Counted from the stretch's first letter, positions 25,120-36,876 are shown. The stretch: 64,000 bases of DNA from Paralvinella palmiformis (GCA_025642065.1 JAODUP010000221.1:337501-401500); one strand, 5' to 3'. Numbers and translations are program-made. The notes: generated by a model from the letters alone, not told the origin.

Positions 25120-25735
25120 GGCTACTCTCCCTGGTCTTTTCTATCCTCTCTAGCCATCAAATGAGGTTTCTCTCCTCTATTGCTACTTTCCAGTCCTCTC
25201 TTTCTATGTCTTTCCATCTTTCCCTCCTCTTTTTCCCATTCATTATCTTAGTCTCAGTAATTATTCTCACTCTCTATTGTAAAGATTTTGTTCTCATTAT
25301 CTGCGCTTATCTTTCGGTCTCATTCATTGGTCTCCATACGGCTAGGTATTGTTCCCTTACTCTGTTTACATTGTCCATCCTCATTATTTATTAACATCCT
25401 CTATTTTGTATTATTTACTCCTATTTTCTATTCTGTATCCTCATACTTTATTACACTTTCTTTCCTCTACTTATTCTATATACAATATTTTTATCCTCTA
25501 TCCTTTAACCTCTGTTCCCATCTTTTATATTATTTCCTCTGTTCTCATACTCTATCAATCTATTCTCTCTTTTTATTCTCTATTCAGTATCATGAGGCCT
25601 CAATCTCTATATTCTATCCTCTAACCGTATCAGTTATTTTCTATTCTCTGTCTTCCGTACTAAAGTCTCTATCCGATATTCTCTATTATCTATGCTCTGT
25701 CCTCTATCGCGTATCCTATGTCCTCATCCAGTCAG
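25120..25735. repeat. Pyrimidine-rich cryptic repeat on the plus strand
   Basis: About 600 bp is dominated by T and C with recurring TCTATTCTC and TCCTCTAT-like words but no fixed period. The 175-codon frame over it (25288-25815) has the Leu/Ser/Phe/Tyr bias such DNA imposes and is probably not a membrane protein. Confidence 0.7.
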
Positions 25736-26536
25736 TACAAGTAATAATTGTATTTTTCCCAATTGAGGACAAAGGCCTGTTTCTAGCTTCCCGCCATCAC
25801 GAAGATAGCAGGTGAAAATTGGTGAATGAAATATGTAAGCAAGCTGGCTTAAAATAGCAACGGACGCCTCGATTGGCAAATAAACAACAACATCAACACA
25901 CACACACACACACACAACACACTAACACACACACACATACAGAGAAAGAGAAGGGGGGGAGTAAACACAGCCAAATATTAGTGCGGCTTTTAATTGCCTC
26001 TCGTCAGCTTTCTCGTCTTCATCTATGAGCCTCAAACAGCAAGAGACACGTGCGGATAATGACAATTTATATATGTCAGAGTTGATAATTTAAGGTTAGT
26101 TTCCAGGTGGAAGATTTTGCCGACAAACTATGATCATTTCCCAGGTATAAACATACCTGTAGATCATCACATCCATGAAGATCAACGCCATAACAATACA
26201 GGATGTCATTTTTGTTCTGGTCAGCCTCAGATGTTCTAATTATCTAGTAACGATATGAGAGCCCATCGTTCAGAACTGAACTGATCTCAACTCACACATT
26301 ATCCAAAATCATTCAGTAATTTACTAATTTAGATTTAAACTGAGAATGTCCAAAACGTATAGGACTGGATAGTCACAACAGACGTCACCTGATCTGGATA
26401 GTCACAACAGACGTCACCTGATCTGGATCTGTTATTCCAGGACACTATGACTTTGATTGCGTGACGATTAAAAATTAACTGTGTTAGTGCCTTAGTCCAC
26501 ACTACTAACACACACACGTAAACGCACACACACACA

Positions 26537-26588
<52 letters not shown>

Positions 26589-27853
26589 CACACACAGGCA
26601 CACGCAGACACACACGACCCCCCCCCCCACACACACACATCGTCGAATTTACACTTAGTCACGCTTCACACTTTCGGCTACCAATTATTTCGCCAATAAT
26701 TCGGTGTAATCAGATCGAGACAGGAGCTACTGTGTGAATGTGTGTTTGAGTATATATATATATATATATGTGTGTGTACGTGTGTGTGGGGGGGGGGGTT
26801 GTGTGTGTGTGTCATTCTTCTAAACGTCTCGTTGTGGGTTCTAATTAAAACCTGGTATACACATATCTCCGATTTGGGATGAGAAAATAGAACACTCTTG
26901 AGGACGTTAGACGATTGTCACTGTGTAATCGGTACTTTGTCACAGACACTTGACACTGTGTCACCTTGTATTTGTTAGTACTAGCCCGCTGTGTTAGTTT
27001 TAAATGGCGCTGTCGGTTAAGTATATAACAATATATGTATTATAAGGAAAATATTGCCCCGGCATCAGTTTTGGGCTTCGTGGTGTTTTTGTCCTAAACA
27101 TAGCCACACGCCACCTACCAGGTGACATATTATGAACTCTAGCACCCCCCCCCCCGTCCAGCACACACAGACACACACACACAAACACGCACACGATCTC
27201 ATAATCTTCACCAGCCTCCGTATAATCTACTCTGGATAGTATACTTAACAAACGAGTCATAATAATGATAAAATTTTATGATGGCATGTGTTAATGATGG
27301 CATGTGTTAATGATGGCATGTGTTGATTGAGTAAATAATTATTTTTTATTAGAATCAGAAGACCTAAGACAATAGGAAAAGATTCTACTCCATGGCGAAA
27401 TGAGAAAATCAGGCCGAATGAAACATCCCACAGAATTAGCCCATGTTGGGATATGATCCAATAACCAATACGTCTACGTGGTAACTCGCTCAGGGAAACT
27501 GAACTACGGCAGTATCCGAAAACATCTGTAGCAATACCACCAATCTTTACTTACTAATAACATACAATCAAAGAAAAGATGGTCCCTGACTCCTTAAAAT
27601 ATATTTGAAATCTTTAATATTGTGTATAATAGGTATGACCGTTGTGTTTTTTTGTCATAAACCCATACTGAGTTTTCTATCAGATTGGGAAGATAAAACA
27701 AACTGATAGAAACTTACTATCTGATCATCCTAACATCAATCAGAAGCCAAATATAGATCATTTCTCTATCAGTTATAATAGTATACACTATATCGATCTC
27801 ATCCTACTATCGATTTTATTGTTATTCCACTAACGACTGATACTCATCCCACC

Positions 27854-27902
<49 letters not shown>

Positions 27903-28458
27903 CTGAACATATCTAGTTGATACATCAAATATTTGGCAGAAATCTTTCGTTTTATCACGTGATAAACAAACTGAGATGATTGGCTAATGATAGGACTTTC
28001 TCTCTCTCTCTCTCTCTCTCTCACTCTCTCTCTCACTCTCTCTCTCTCTCACTGACTCTCCTTCTATCCTCTCTCTCTCTCTCTCTCTCACTCTCTCTCA
28101 CTATATATATATATATCTCTCTCTCTCACACTCATTGACACACTCTCTCTCTCTTGATAACTCATTGACACACTCTCTCTCTTGATAATTCACCGGGAAC
28201 ATGAATTCTAAACAGCAACTTTTCTTGTTGAGAACTCTAATGTATCACCTATGTATCCGTGGTGAGTGACTGAGTGAGTGACTGAGTGAGTGAGTGAGTG
28301 AGTGAGTGAGTGAGTGAGAAGTGTAAATACTGATAGAATAAGAGACGGGTTTTGTATGGATGTATGCATAGGCAAATCAAAGAGAAGGGTACATAACAAT
28401 ATGACTATACAATGTACCATTGCCTTTACGCGCCCTTTATAGTTCATCCTTATTCACA
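25736..28458. other. No gene seen; many simple repeats and small duplications
   Basis: (AC)n at about 25893-25938. A 29-bp tandem duplication (GGATAGTCACAACAGACGTC and nine more bases) lies at about 26368-26425. AC/ACGC repeats with a C9 run span 26492-26640, and AT/GT with a G-run span about 26750-26815. A 16-bp triplication (GATGGCATGTGTTAAT) lies at about 27282-27329. (AC)n lies at about 27860-27896, CT-rich blocks at 28000-28165, and GAGT-type repeat at 28259-28318. Confidence 0.65.
27405..27505 (-). mobile_element. Possible degenerate SINE B-like fragment
   Basis: The minus strand has GAGCGAGTTACCACGTAGAC and a decayed B box TTGGATCATATCCC, then CTAATTCTGTGGGATGTTTC, which resembles the SINE B tail (TGTGGGATATTTCCCC). 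Confidence 0.35.
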
Positions 28459-29907
28459 CTGTCTCTCACACATACAGTTGCCTTTTTATCCTAGTAAAAT
28501 CGCCCTTTCCAAAATACGCACAGAAAAAATAATCTGCCAAACTTTCATCGTGATTCTGGAGAAAACCTCCCCCCCCCCCAATCTTCCATATCTTCATTAA
28601 CCCGAACAAAACCATTTTATTCTATGATTTTTATTCACATTGATATTAGGATGTTATCTAATAATTACCTATGTCGTCGTTCTTAATGAGAACATACGGG
28701 GTGCCGCTTTCTTCGTAGCGGCGAGATAATATCGTAACCGTGAAGGTTCGGCCTGAAATTGTTGATCAAAATGCATTAAAGTCGCGGGTTTTATCGCGAG
28801 ACATCGCCTCGCAATCTTCGCCGTTGAAGTCTCCCTTTTCAGTGCCGCATTCTACGAGCACCGTGGTCACTTTGCCGAACGAAAGTTGGAAGGTAATCAA
28901 CGATTAATTAGACGGCCGGGGCTGTTAAAATGGCTGAGATGCGTTCGGCTTGATAACGCATGTTTTTTCTGTATAGCAAGTAAAAAAAAATTCGGATTTT
29001 TTCTCTTTACTCGATGTCGGCTCTATCGTTTTCTATCGGGGCGCCGGGCGTAAGCTTCTACTACGGCGAGGTCGACTATAGCCGTCGAAGATAGAAGGGA
29101 GACTCTTCTTAAAGAGAGAGCGAGAGAGATACTTCTTTTCTCTTCGTTCAACGAAAAAATGAACATTACGATAAAATATGATTTAGTTTTTCGGTTGACA
29201 GACGGAGCCATGTTTAGTGACCGTTGAACATATTGTACGCTGGGAGACGTGAAGTTTTAGCGGCAGATCTGACACAATAATTATAGAGAAGAGCACTATT
29301 ATATTGTCATGGCCCTACTACGCTACTATACTGCTATTCTATCATAACTTTAACTGACTTTTTCAACCAAACAACATTCGGCTCGGTTTTTATTTCCATT
29401 CTAAGATGGCCCGTTTATTACTCTTTCCAAGCGAATTGAAGTCGCCCCAGCTAAGATGAATTCCGCTTTCGGGTAGCTCGTTATGTGCATTTGTCTTACG
29501 AATGCGCTTTCGGGGAGTTACGAGTAATTGACGTATTTGCTGGGGTTTTCGCCGTCCCCCGGAATGAAACATGAAGCCTGATATGGAACTTGTTTAGTTG
29601 TGGTGTGACTTTTTACTCTCCTCTATCGAATATTTGTTTCCTCTCAGCAACCATCGCTTAAGTAAGGCCTGTGTCGGTTTGTCATTCACCTCTCTCTAAG
29701 TTTTGTGCATGATGGATTTTTTCAATAAAAACTGTTTGCTATCAGAATATAAAAATACATTGAAATGATGAACCAGAGCGTTCAGCAGACATTTCTATTG
29801 TAAATAAACCCGATTATGCGAACTGGCTAATTAGACAGTTGACCCAATTAGAGACGTGACCTAAATATACAAGTTTTTGGCCGAAAGCAACATAACAGAC
29901 AGACGTG

Positions 29908-29938
<31 letters not shown>

Positions 29939-31495
29939 GAATACACGAGCGGCTGCTTGAATTAGGTTTATTACAAATTAAGATCGTCCCGTACATTATT
30001 ACCTAGAAAGTCACCCTTCATGCACTCTGTTTTATTTTAGTTAAATTTGGTTCATAGCCAACCGAAAAAGAGTCTAAAACTGAGACTTGCTAATTGCTGT
30101 AGTTAGCCCGTCATTGTTGTGAGACATTCCCCTCGGTACCTCGCCTTGACGGGTCGTGAAGCAAACAAATTATAGGTTACGTCTGTGAGATGACGTGATT
30201 GCTGAATAATTAAAAACAATTAGGAACGGACACCTCGAGCAGAATGGCCTCTTTTCCGGGTTCGTGGCCGATGTAGTTTAGCTCCAACCCGAATAATTAA
30301 ACTTTTCTCTGCCCCGACATTATAACTGATTGAATCGTTACCCGTAGCTACGACATGTCCGTAAACTATTTATCTTACGCGAGCGATTCAATTAAACTCG
30401 AAGGTACAGGGTACAGCATCTGAATGCTTCACCTATACAAAGGGACAACACCCTAATCGTCATTAGATATATGTCTGATCCCCGGAGACTTCAATGGCTA
30501 ACCGAGATATGCTAAATGTTTACGTTGCGGCATAGTATTGGTGATCGTGAGGTGTAGCTGTGGGCATTATCACATTTATATAGGTGTTAATTACCATACA
30601 CTTTACCCTACCGCACTACAGCCACCCTAACATATGGCACCTCTCGTCATTACGATCTGATAGGCGACAATGAACTCGCTTCGAAGTATCGATTCGATCA
30701 GAATTTCTGGTAGCTTGCGGTGGCCGCGGATGTCATTTGATTGGGATGTTCTTTCAGACTGACGGATGTGGCCAAGGGCGTGATCGGAAGATGGACGTGA
30801 TCGAGGAATCTGCAAATGAATAATTTCTTTTCATAGACATTCATAGATTCGCTTACAGGTAAGTTTGAAATACTCATCGCGCTTTCGGCACTCTCTGCTA
30901 GATTTGCTTCGGGTTTGTTGATTCTGTATTCAGAGTTCACATCGCGAATAGGTTTTGAAGTGAGCGGAGTAGATTAAATGTGGTCTAGTATTACTTCTTT
31001 AAACTGCTCTTCCGTATTCTCGTTGGTTAATTAAGCCATAAGATGTGCCTAGTTAGATTACGTACATTATTTTTAGATTTGGCGTGAATGAAAGACTTCG
31101 TGAGTTGATGCAAAAAAAGGTTTTTTTGAAGATTGTCTTTTGAATAGCAAAATTTGGTGGCTCAATGTTGGAATGTTTTCAGATTGTATTCTCTTGCGAT
31201 TCAGCCAAACGGAAGCCATCAAAAGTCGTACTTCACTAAATCAATATTAACTCTGACAGTCGTTGACGAAGACGCTATCTTACTTTGATTCTCAACTCTT
31301 CAAAGCGTGTTTATGCATTCTAGGTAAATGGCAAGCTCCCACTAACTGGCGCTCGAATGCTTTATGCGCGTCCATGATAACGTTAAATAAGTCTGGTCAG
31401 TCACTTTTATAGCTTCTTGGATGTTATGACGTAAACAACATGACGTAATGGGTCATGAATCGTCTACGTTTGGTTGGGTTGCGCAGATCTGAAGT
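28459..31495. other. No gene seen; mostly unique block downstream of the bHLH gene
   Basis: It has few microsatellites: a C10 run at about 28569 and (GT)n at about 29909-29938. Several TAATTA/AATTAATT words occur. Frames at 30627-30815 and 30698-30940 (minus) match nothing I know. The block could hold distal regulatory sequence; this is inference from position only. Confidence 0.5.
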
Positions 31496-31503
31496 GAGGA
31501 ATG

Positions 31504-31698
31504 GGCGCCTCCGTGATCTAGTTGGGAGTGCGGTGGACCACAGATTCATACCACCTGAGTTCGAATCTTGGCGCGGGCATATCTGAAGAGTGTTTCATCT
31601 TTGACTTCGCTTCATTATATTTGGAGGTCGCTCGGTCTATTTACCCTACTATATGCACAAAAGTGGCCGTAATACATCAATCATCATCATCATTGATG
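31504..31698 (+). mobile_element. SINE A copy 2, tRNA-derived, with target-site duplication
   Basis: A box TGATCTAGTTGG (31514-31525), intact B box AGTTCGAATCT (31558-31568), body GGCATATCTGAAG, and a 3' end AAGTGGCCGTAATACATCAA with a (CAT)n tail. GAGGAATG flanks it (31496-31503 and 31699-31706). It keeps the best B box of the three copies but has more body substitutions than copy 1. It lies about 2.4 kb downstream of the bHLH stop codon. Confidence 0.87.
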
Positions 31699-31706
31699 GA
31701 GGAATG

Positions 31707-32198
31707 TTGTTTGACGACACATCGGCACAATTTGAGCCATTCAGTGTCCGATCATCATCATTGAAAAAAAACATATCACCTGAACTCTCTTGCCGCACAA
31801 TTAAAGGCAAAAAAACTACAACGACCACCATAAAACAAACGAAACCAAAAAAACATAAAACATTCATTTAGATATCCACCACTCCGCCATTAATTCCCTC
31901 TAATGTATGCTTTCTATGATGACGAGAACGACAAACACCGAAATTGTTATTGACAAGTTTTATTCAATAAATAGATAAATGTAACACATGATCATAAATG
32001 GAACGCTTTGTACAAACTGGATGAATCTACAGTGATGGGTAATGCTGCCAGATAGTCAAGGAGATATTTACTGCATATAAATAATTGCCTAATAAATGCT
32101 GCAGAATTGTGATATTGTTCCGTAAGTCTAATAAACTGCACTGAAAGAAAAGCACCTTGCAGATAGATATACCTGCTTATCATTGGATATGAAAACAG

Positions 32199-32242
<44 letters not shown>

Positions 32243-33674
32243 TTTGAATCTCATAAGGACACTCAATGGTGTTTATCCAAAGTCCTGTCATCGTGAGTCT
32301 ACATATAAGCAGACCAAAGTCAGCGAGGCACGTACGTCAAACATATTATTAAACACATCGCCCTTACTTTACATATATGCTCATCAAGCGTTAGATACAA
32401 TTTTCTGCAGTCAAAAGCTGCTCATCCACAGACTTCACTTAAAGCTAAACAGACAGATACACGAAGAGCAACAGGGTGAGAGAGAGACAGAGAGAGAGAC
32501 GCGGCATAGAATCGGGTTGTTTTACACCACAGATGCCAACAGTCGAAGATCGCGGTGAATTCAAAAAGCAGACATCACCACCACTCGCAATATCTCGCCA
32601 TCTTCAAATGTTCCATCTGTGTGAATCATTTTGACAGAAGCTCATATTCAAACGGGCAAAAAATGGATCCACAATGTCAGAAGCTTCACGCCCTGCCGCC
32701 TGTTTTTCACGAGCCCAGAGAGAAAAAAGCGGCGCACTTTTTCTCTATGTCCTCCGTCTATGAATTAAGTGTGCCTTTTTGTTCTGAATTTGTTCGTTGG
32801 TCTCAGCAGCCATAAAACGCAGGCATTTTCAAAACAATTGTCCCTGGCCGTGTCATGGCTTCATCATCATGGCTTCTCGCTGAAGCAAGATTCCTTTGTG
32901 TGTATAAGTATGTGTGTCTGTGTGTGTTCGCGTGTGGTAGCAGTTCGTCTAAAGGCACTGGTACAGACAATCACGAATAAATATACTTGTGGACGCTAAC
33001 TCTGGACAATTTGTTGGAAGACTGAATTCAGAGATGCGAATTTTCATGCTGAAAACTGTAATATTTCACCAAACATATTGAATGTGCGTGCGTGCGTGCG
33101 TGCATGCGTGCGTGTGTGCGTGCGTGAGTATGAGCGAGCGTGCGTGTGCGTGTATGCGTAATTGCATACTTGTGTGTCCGTCCGTCCCTTCGAACAAACA
33201 CTTGTCAGCGATCTGTGTGCGGCGCTCTGAAGTGATGTGTCAAACGCTTTGTGAACATCTCAGCGACCATTCAGAAAGAACTGTGTCAACGACAGCTACT
33301 CATTCATGACCGACGACAGCCAAATACATCTCGGTGTAGGATGCATAGGATGCATTAGTATAATTCCAATAACAATGTTGACTATAACTAAATATCACAA
33401 AACGATATATAGACCTTACTCGGTGGGCAGCAATATCCGAGAATGTCCTACGACATGATAATGTATTTTTTTACATAAACATCAACGTTACATGACAGCA
33501 GAATGACAGCCCATTGAAGACGATGGGCAACCGATGATGGCATCTTAAACATCAATGACACCGCGGGATGAGTTGTATGCTGCCAGAATTCGCTTAAAGT
33601 TCTCTGACAGCCATTCAAAGTGAGAACATCTATCAGGATGAAAGCAGTTGCATTTTTGTTGGTGTTTCAGTGAG
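31707..33674. other. No gene seen
   Basis: (AT)n at 32199-32240, a short GA-rich run at about 32478-32500, and (GCGT)n with variants at about 33082-33170. Frames of 60-104 codons (for example 32244-32558, plus) have no recognisable domain. Confidence 0.55.
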
Positions 33675-33780
33675 TGGTGCCCGTGACCGTATGCGTATAC
33701 GTGTGCGCGCGAGCAAGAGTGCGTGCACGAGCGTGCGTGCGCGAGCGTGCGCGCGCGCCTGCGTGCGTATAGCGTGCGAG
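33675..33780. repeat. Alternating purine-pyrimidine GC/GT tract
   Basis: GTGC/GCGC-rich alternating sequence such as GCGTGCGCGCGCGCC lies about 300 bp past the bHLH stop codon and 200 bp past its candidate polyadenylation signal. It has Z-DNA potential by composition. Confidence 0.7.
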
Positions 33781-33978
33781 ATTGAAGTGTTCAATGAAAC
33801 CGGTTGGTTAGTCGAGAAGGCGATTTAGGTTAGTCGATGTAAATTGCGCTATAATCTCGTAAATCGAATCGGTGTAAAGTTCTCAAATAACAATAACAAC
33901 GATAATAAGGAAAAAATAATGATGATCACATGACCTCCACAAGACGAGATCTAGACGTTAAGTACATCGCCACATGAC

Positions 33979-33984
33979 TTTAAT
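33979..33984 (-). terminator. Candidate polyadenylation signal ATTAAA of the bHLH gene
   Basis: ATTAAA on the minus strand lies 92 bases after the TAG stop. It is the first standard or common-variant signal downstream of the coding region. No AATAAA lies between it and the stop. Confidence 0.4.
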
Positions 33985-34075
33985 CGTAATGTTTGTCAAT
34001 AAGCGCTGGGCCTAGACCCAGTCTCCAACTGAACCAACTCCGAGCAAGTTGGCATCATCGCAAATACGTCCAGAA

Positions 34076-35301
34076 CTAGTTAGGTAGTTGAAGCAGTTGA
34101 TGCATGTCGGCAGTCGTCGGACCCCAGTCTCCGTCGATCGCCGTTCCCGGTAAGGCTAGGTTTGGTGACGTCATCAGATCCATAAAGTTAGAGTTTTCGG
34201 CAAAGAGGCCTGTCGCGAAGGTGTCGCCCGGGAGCTGTGACGTCATATCGACGGCGGGTATTGCCGCTGTGTGAGCGTCATTGGCGTTCTGAAAATAAAA
34301 TAAAGACAACACCGTTAACACTGGACAGGAGAGATAAACTCTGAACGAGTGAGTGAGTGATTGTTTGAGTGATTGTTTGAGTGATTGTTTGAGTGATTGT
34401 TTGAGTGATTGTTTGAGTGATTGTTTGAGTGATTGTTTGAGTGAGTGAGTGAGTGAGTGAGTGAGTGAGTGAGTGAGTGAGTGAGTGAGTGAGTGAGTGA
34501 GTGAGTGAGTGAGTGAGTGAGTGAGTGAGTGAGTGAGTGACCCAGGGGGCGTGGACCGAGCTAGTGAGTAAGAAAGTTAGTAAGTGGCACATCGAAACCC
34601 GCCTCCGTTTAACCGTCACTCAAAATACAACGCAATCCGACTTCCCACCCCTCCCCTCCTGTCCCGGGAAGGGGTGTCCGGTCCGATGACCTCGTACAAT
34701 AACCCTATGACTCGTACCAGAAGATGCCTACCTGTATTTGTTGTACGTGTGACACGGCATTAGATTGTGCCTCATGTACGCCGCAGACCTCCCGACTCGC
34801 CTCCTGTAACATCTCCTCCGATAGTTGTCCATTCTGAAGTAGCCCGCTGAGGACCGAGTCGTGTTTACCTAACATCTCCTCTAACTGTCTAATATAGTCT
34901 ATGGCTATCCGGAGTGTCTTCACCTTGCTCAGCCGTTTGTGCCGGTTCTCGTAAGGGATGTGCTTCCGGAGTCGGGTAAAGGCGCTGTTGACGGTTTGCA
35001 CGCGACGGCGCTCGCGCGCGTTCCGGCGCGCCACCACCTGGACGGGCTTCTCCCGGTGCGGCACGTGCTTGTAGCGCGACTTCGCTCCGCCCTTTCCGGT
35101 CGACGTCGACGATGACGTCACGCTCGCCCGATCGCAGCTCTCCGACTCCGTGTCACTCTCGCCGGTTGAGGCGAAGTCCGACATCGAGAAGGGCTGCTTC
35201 CCTCGCGACAGACTGTCCAGATCGTAGAATCCGGAGATATCCAGGTGGTCGGCTCCTCCGGCCTTCATCGAATGCATCGTATCCGAACTTGTCTCCTCCA
35301 T
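34076..35301 (-). CDS. bHLH transcription factor, Achaete-scute-like (two exons)
   Basis: Exon 1 is 34732-35301 (190 codons); exon 2 is 34076-34288 (70 codons plus TAG). The donor reads CAG|GTAGGC and the acceptor TTTTCAG|AAC, both phase 0, giving a protein of 260 residues. The start is the first ATG after an in-frame TAG at 35317-35319 and has G at -3 and +4. Residues 1-80 are acidic and Ser/Thr-rich, probably disordered. The bHLH spans about 90-144: basic region ARRNARERRRV, with Glu97 as the family's CANNTG-contacting glutamate; helix 1 from VQTVNSAF to KHIP; a short loop; helix 2 LSKVKTLRIAIDYIRQLEEML. The VARRNARER start, the LSKV.TLR.A..YIR.L core and the trailing GKHDSV resemble Achaete-scute/ASCL proteins, which are nuclear proneural factors that bind E-boxes with a Daughterless/E partner. 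The RRR instead of RNR in the basic region, the different C-terminus (ends HQLLQLPN) and the coding intron are unlike typical ASCL, so a related class A orphan is possible. bHLH identity is certain; the subfamily is about 55% sure. Confidence 0.9.
34289..34731 (-). other. Intron of the bHLH gene, with embedded tetranucleotide array
   Basis: This is a 443-bp GT-AG intron in phase 0 with a T-rich tract just before the acceptor. About 195 bp of it (34346-34540) is tandem repeat. Read on the plus strand, there is a short GAGT run, then about seven copies of the 12-mer GATTGTTTGAGT, then about 25 copies of GAGT. The flanks are unique. Length variation here would change intron size but not the protein. 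Confidence 0.85.
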
Positions 35302-35384
35302 TTCGGGGCTCGTCTTCTAACTCTATTGTGTCCGTTTTCGGTTCTTAAAAGCAAAACTTCCCTCGATGATGTCCTTTATCGGCG

Positions 35385-35442
35385 TTAAGCAGCGAACTTA
35401 TGCGGCACTACCATGGCTTTACGCGATGATTCCCGATGACAT
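35385..35442 (-). other. Two short upstream ORFs in the predicted 5' UTR
   Basis: Between the candidate start site and the bHLH start codon the minus strand has exactly two ATGs. One opens a 7-codon frame MSSGIIA (35419-35442). The other opens a 9-codon frame MVVPHKFAA (35385-35414). Both end before the main ATG. If they are in the mature mRNA they could dampen translation. Confidence 0.4.
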
Positions 35443-35524
35443 TGAGGTGAGGTCGTAAGGAGATCCCGGGATCCTTCCGATCGATGTTGGCCTTCCGATG
35501 TTCCTGCCGCGATGGCGTCCGTTG

Positions 35525-35560
35525 GTAGTGACGAACTGGGGACGTACCGCTGCTATATAT
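35525..35560 (-). promoter_or_regulatory. Candidate core promoter (TATA box plus initiator) of the bHLH gene
   Basis: On the minus strand TATATAG lies at 35559-35553 in otherwise GC-rich DNA. A TCACTAC initiator-like site follows, with its A at 35529, 30 bases after the first T of the TATA box, which is the usual metazoan spacing. The implied 5' UTR is about 228 nt with no intron. The site was found by motif and spacing only; there is no transcript evidence. Confidence 0.45.
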
Positions 35561-36740
35561 CCCGGCTTCCTAGCTACTGTCCTCCTATATGCTTCAGGGA
35601 AGAGCATCGCGGTGCAGTGGGGCGACGAAAATCACCTGTCGCTCGTGTCGCGGGCTCGTCCACATGAAAGCCGCAATGTTCATCTAAACTCGTCGTCTTT
35701 CAGAGCCAGTGCTATGCCCATGAAGAAGGCCGCCCACCGCACCGCACCGCACCACCGTTTTACCATCACCCCCAGCACCACCCCCTCCCCAGCCTATGCC
35801 ATGTGAAACCCCACTACGCATCAACTGACCCGGCACTCTGACGGCGAACGAGCGCAATTCGTGGATAGCGCGTGACCGACCCGCGCACTCGGCCCCTCCT
35901 CCAGGCTGCTTACGGGTCGTGCTTCGTGGAACGAGCGGCCTGTAGACGGGCGACAAATATCAACTATTACTCGGCACACACCGATTAGACAATGTATCTG
36001 TCTGATTTACTCATATTTGCCATTCAGTGAGAACCGACTGAGAGAAGAAAAAGAAAAAAACACCGAACCCAGCGCGAAAGTTAAATGTGGGGACTTCAAT
36101 GTTCTACACAACCTTCGTTCATTCTGTCGACGCCTGGTAAAGAGTTTTTTACAATTGGCTATGAATTATTTTAGAAATGTATCCACATGACTGACATCTA
36201 TGACCATCATCACGCTCTTCGTCATCATCACCATCATCACTATCATCATCATCATTAAAGTTGCCAATAATAATCTTCTTCAATGCTAGTATTATCGAAA
36301 TTGTTGTCAATTCTTCTACGACAATACGTCCACCCGAAGTTGTTTGTCTACACGTGCTACTACAAACATTATTACTTGAGAGTTAGTGCATTGGCACAAT
36401 GTCCGTTCGGATGAGCGTATGAGTCTCAAAGCCAAATAAAGTTGTTCCAGGAATAACATCAGAAAGTTTTGAAACTTCGGATTGCTAGCTCAATAACATC
36501 ATCATGTGATACGACGTCAATTCTAATAATAAATCATTCAGTTGGAAATGGCAGTACAAATAGTAGTAGCGAAATCCATTGTAACCCACAGTGAAGGAAA
36601 TCGAAGGCCCTTGTCTAATACCAAACTTGTAGACGAGCCAAGACCTAGGTCGGATCATTAATTACTCAACCGATGTGCTTCGCCAATTAAGAAAAGCTAT
36701 ATGATGGCGTTGATGAGAAAGGTCGAAGATCGAATACGTT
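35561..36740. other. Upstream flank of the bHLH gene, CpG-rich then AT-rich
   Basis: The CpG-rich DNA that covers exon 1 continues to about 35960 and contains several CANNTG E-boxes. A (CAT)n-type run lies at about 36200-36256. No other gene is seen. The 90-102 codon frames at 35498-35956 reflect the high GC of this island. Confidence 0.55.
35633..35638 (-). promoter_or_regulatory. E-box CAGGTG upstream of the candidate promoter
   Basis: A CAGGTG hexamer lies about 75 bp upstream of the candidate TATA box. CAGSTG is the site type preferred by Achaete-scute/E-protein heterodimers, so auto- or cross-regulation is conceivable. Other CANNTG sites occur nearby (35661-35666, 35800-35805, 35822-35827), but a six-base motif is common by chance. 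Confidence 0.3.
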
Positions 36741-36743
36741 GAC

Positions 36744-36782
<39 letters not shown>

Positions 36783-36797
36783 GTAGTAGGTAGATAG

Positions 36798-36876
<79 letters not shown>
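36744..36876. repeat. Compound (GATA)n-(AT)n-(GA)n
   Basis: (GATA)n to about 36790, (AT)n at about 36799-36848, then (GA)n to 36876. Confidence 0.95.

Noticed and set aside
25288..25815. Possible multi-pass membrane protein
   Set aside because: Hydrophobic composition is forced by the T/C-rich repeat, and overlapping frames look the same.
26492..26640. CRISPR-like or spaced repeat array
   Set aside because: The regular spacing is a continuous ACGC/AC microsatellite with no spacers.
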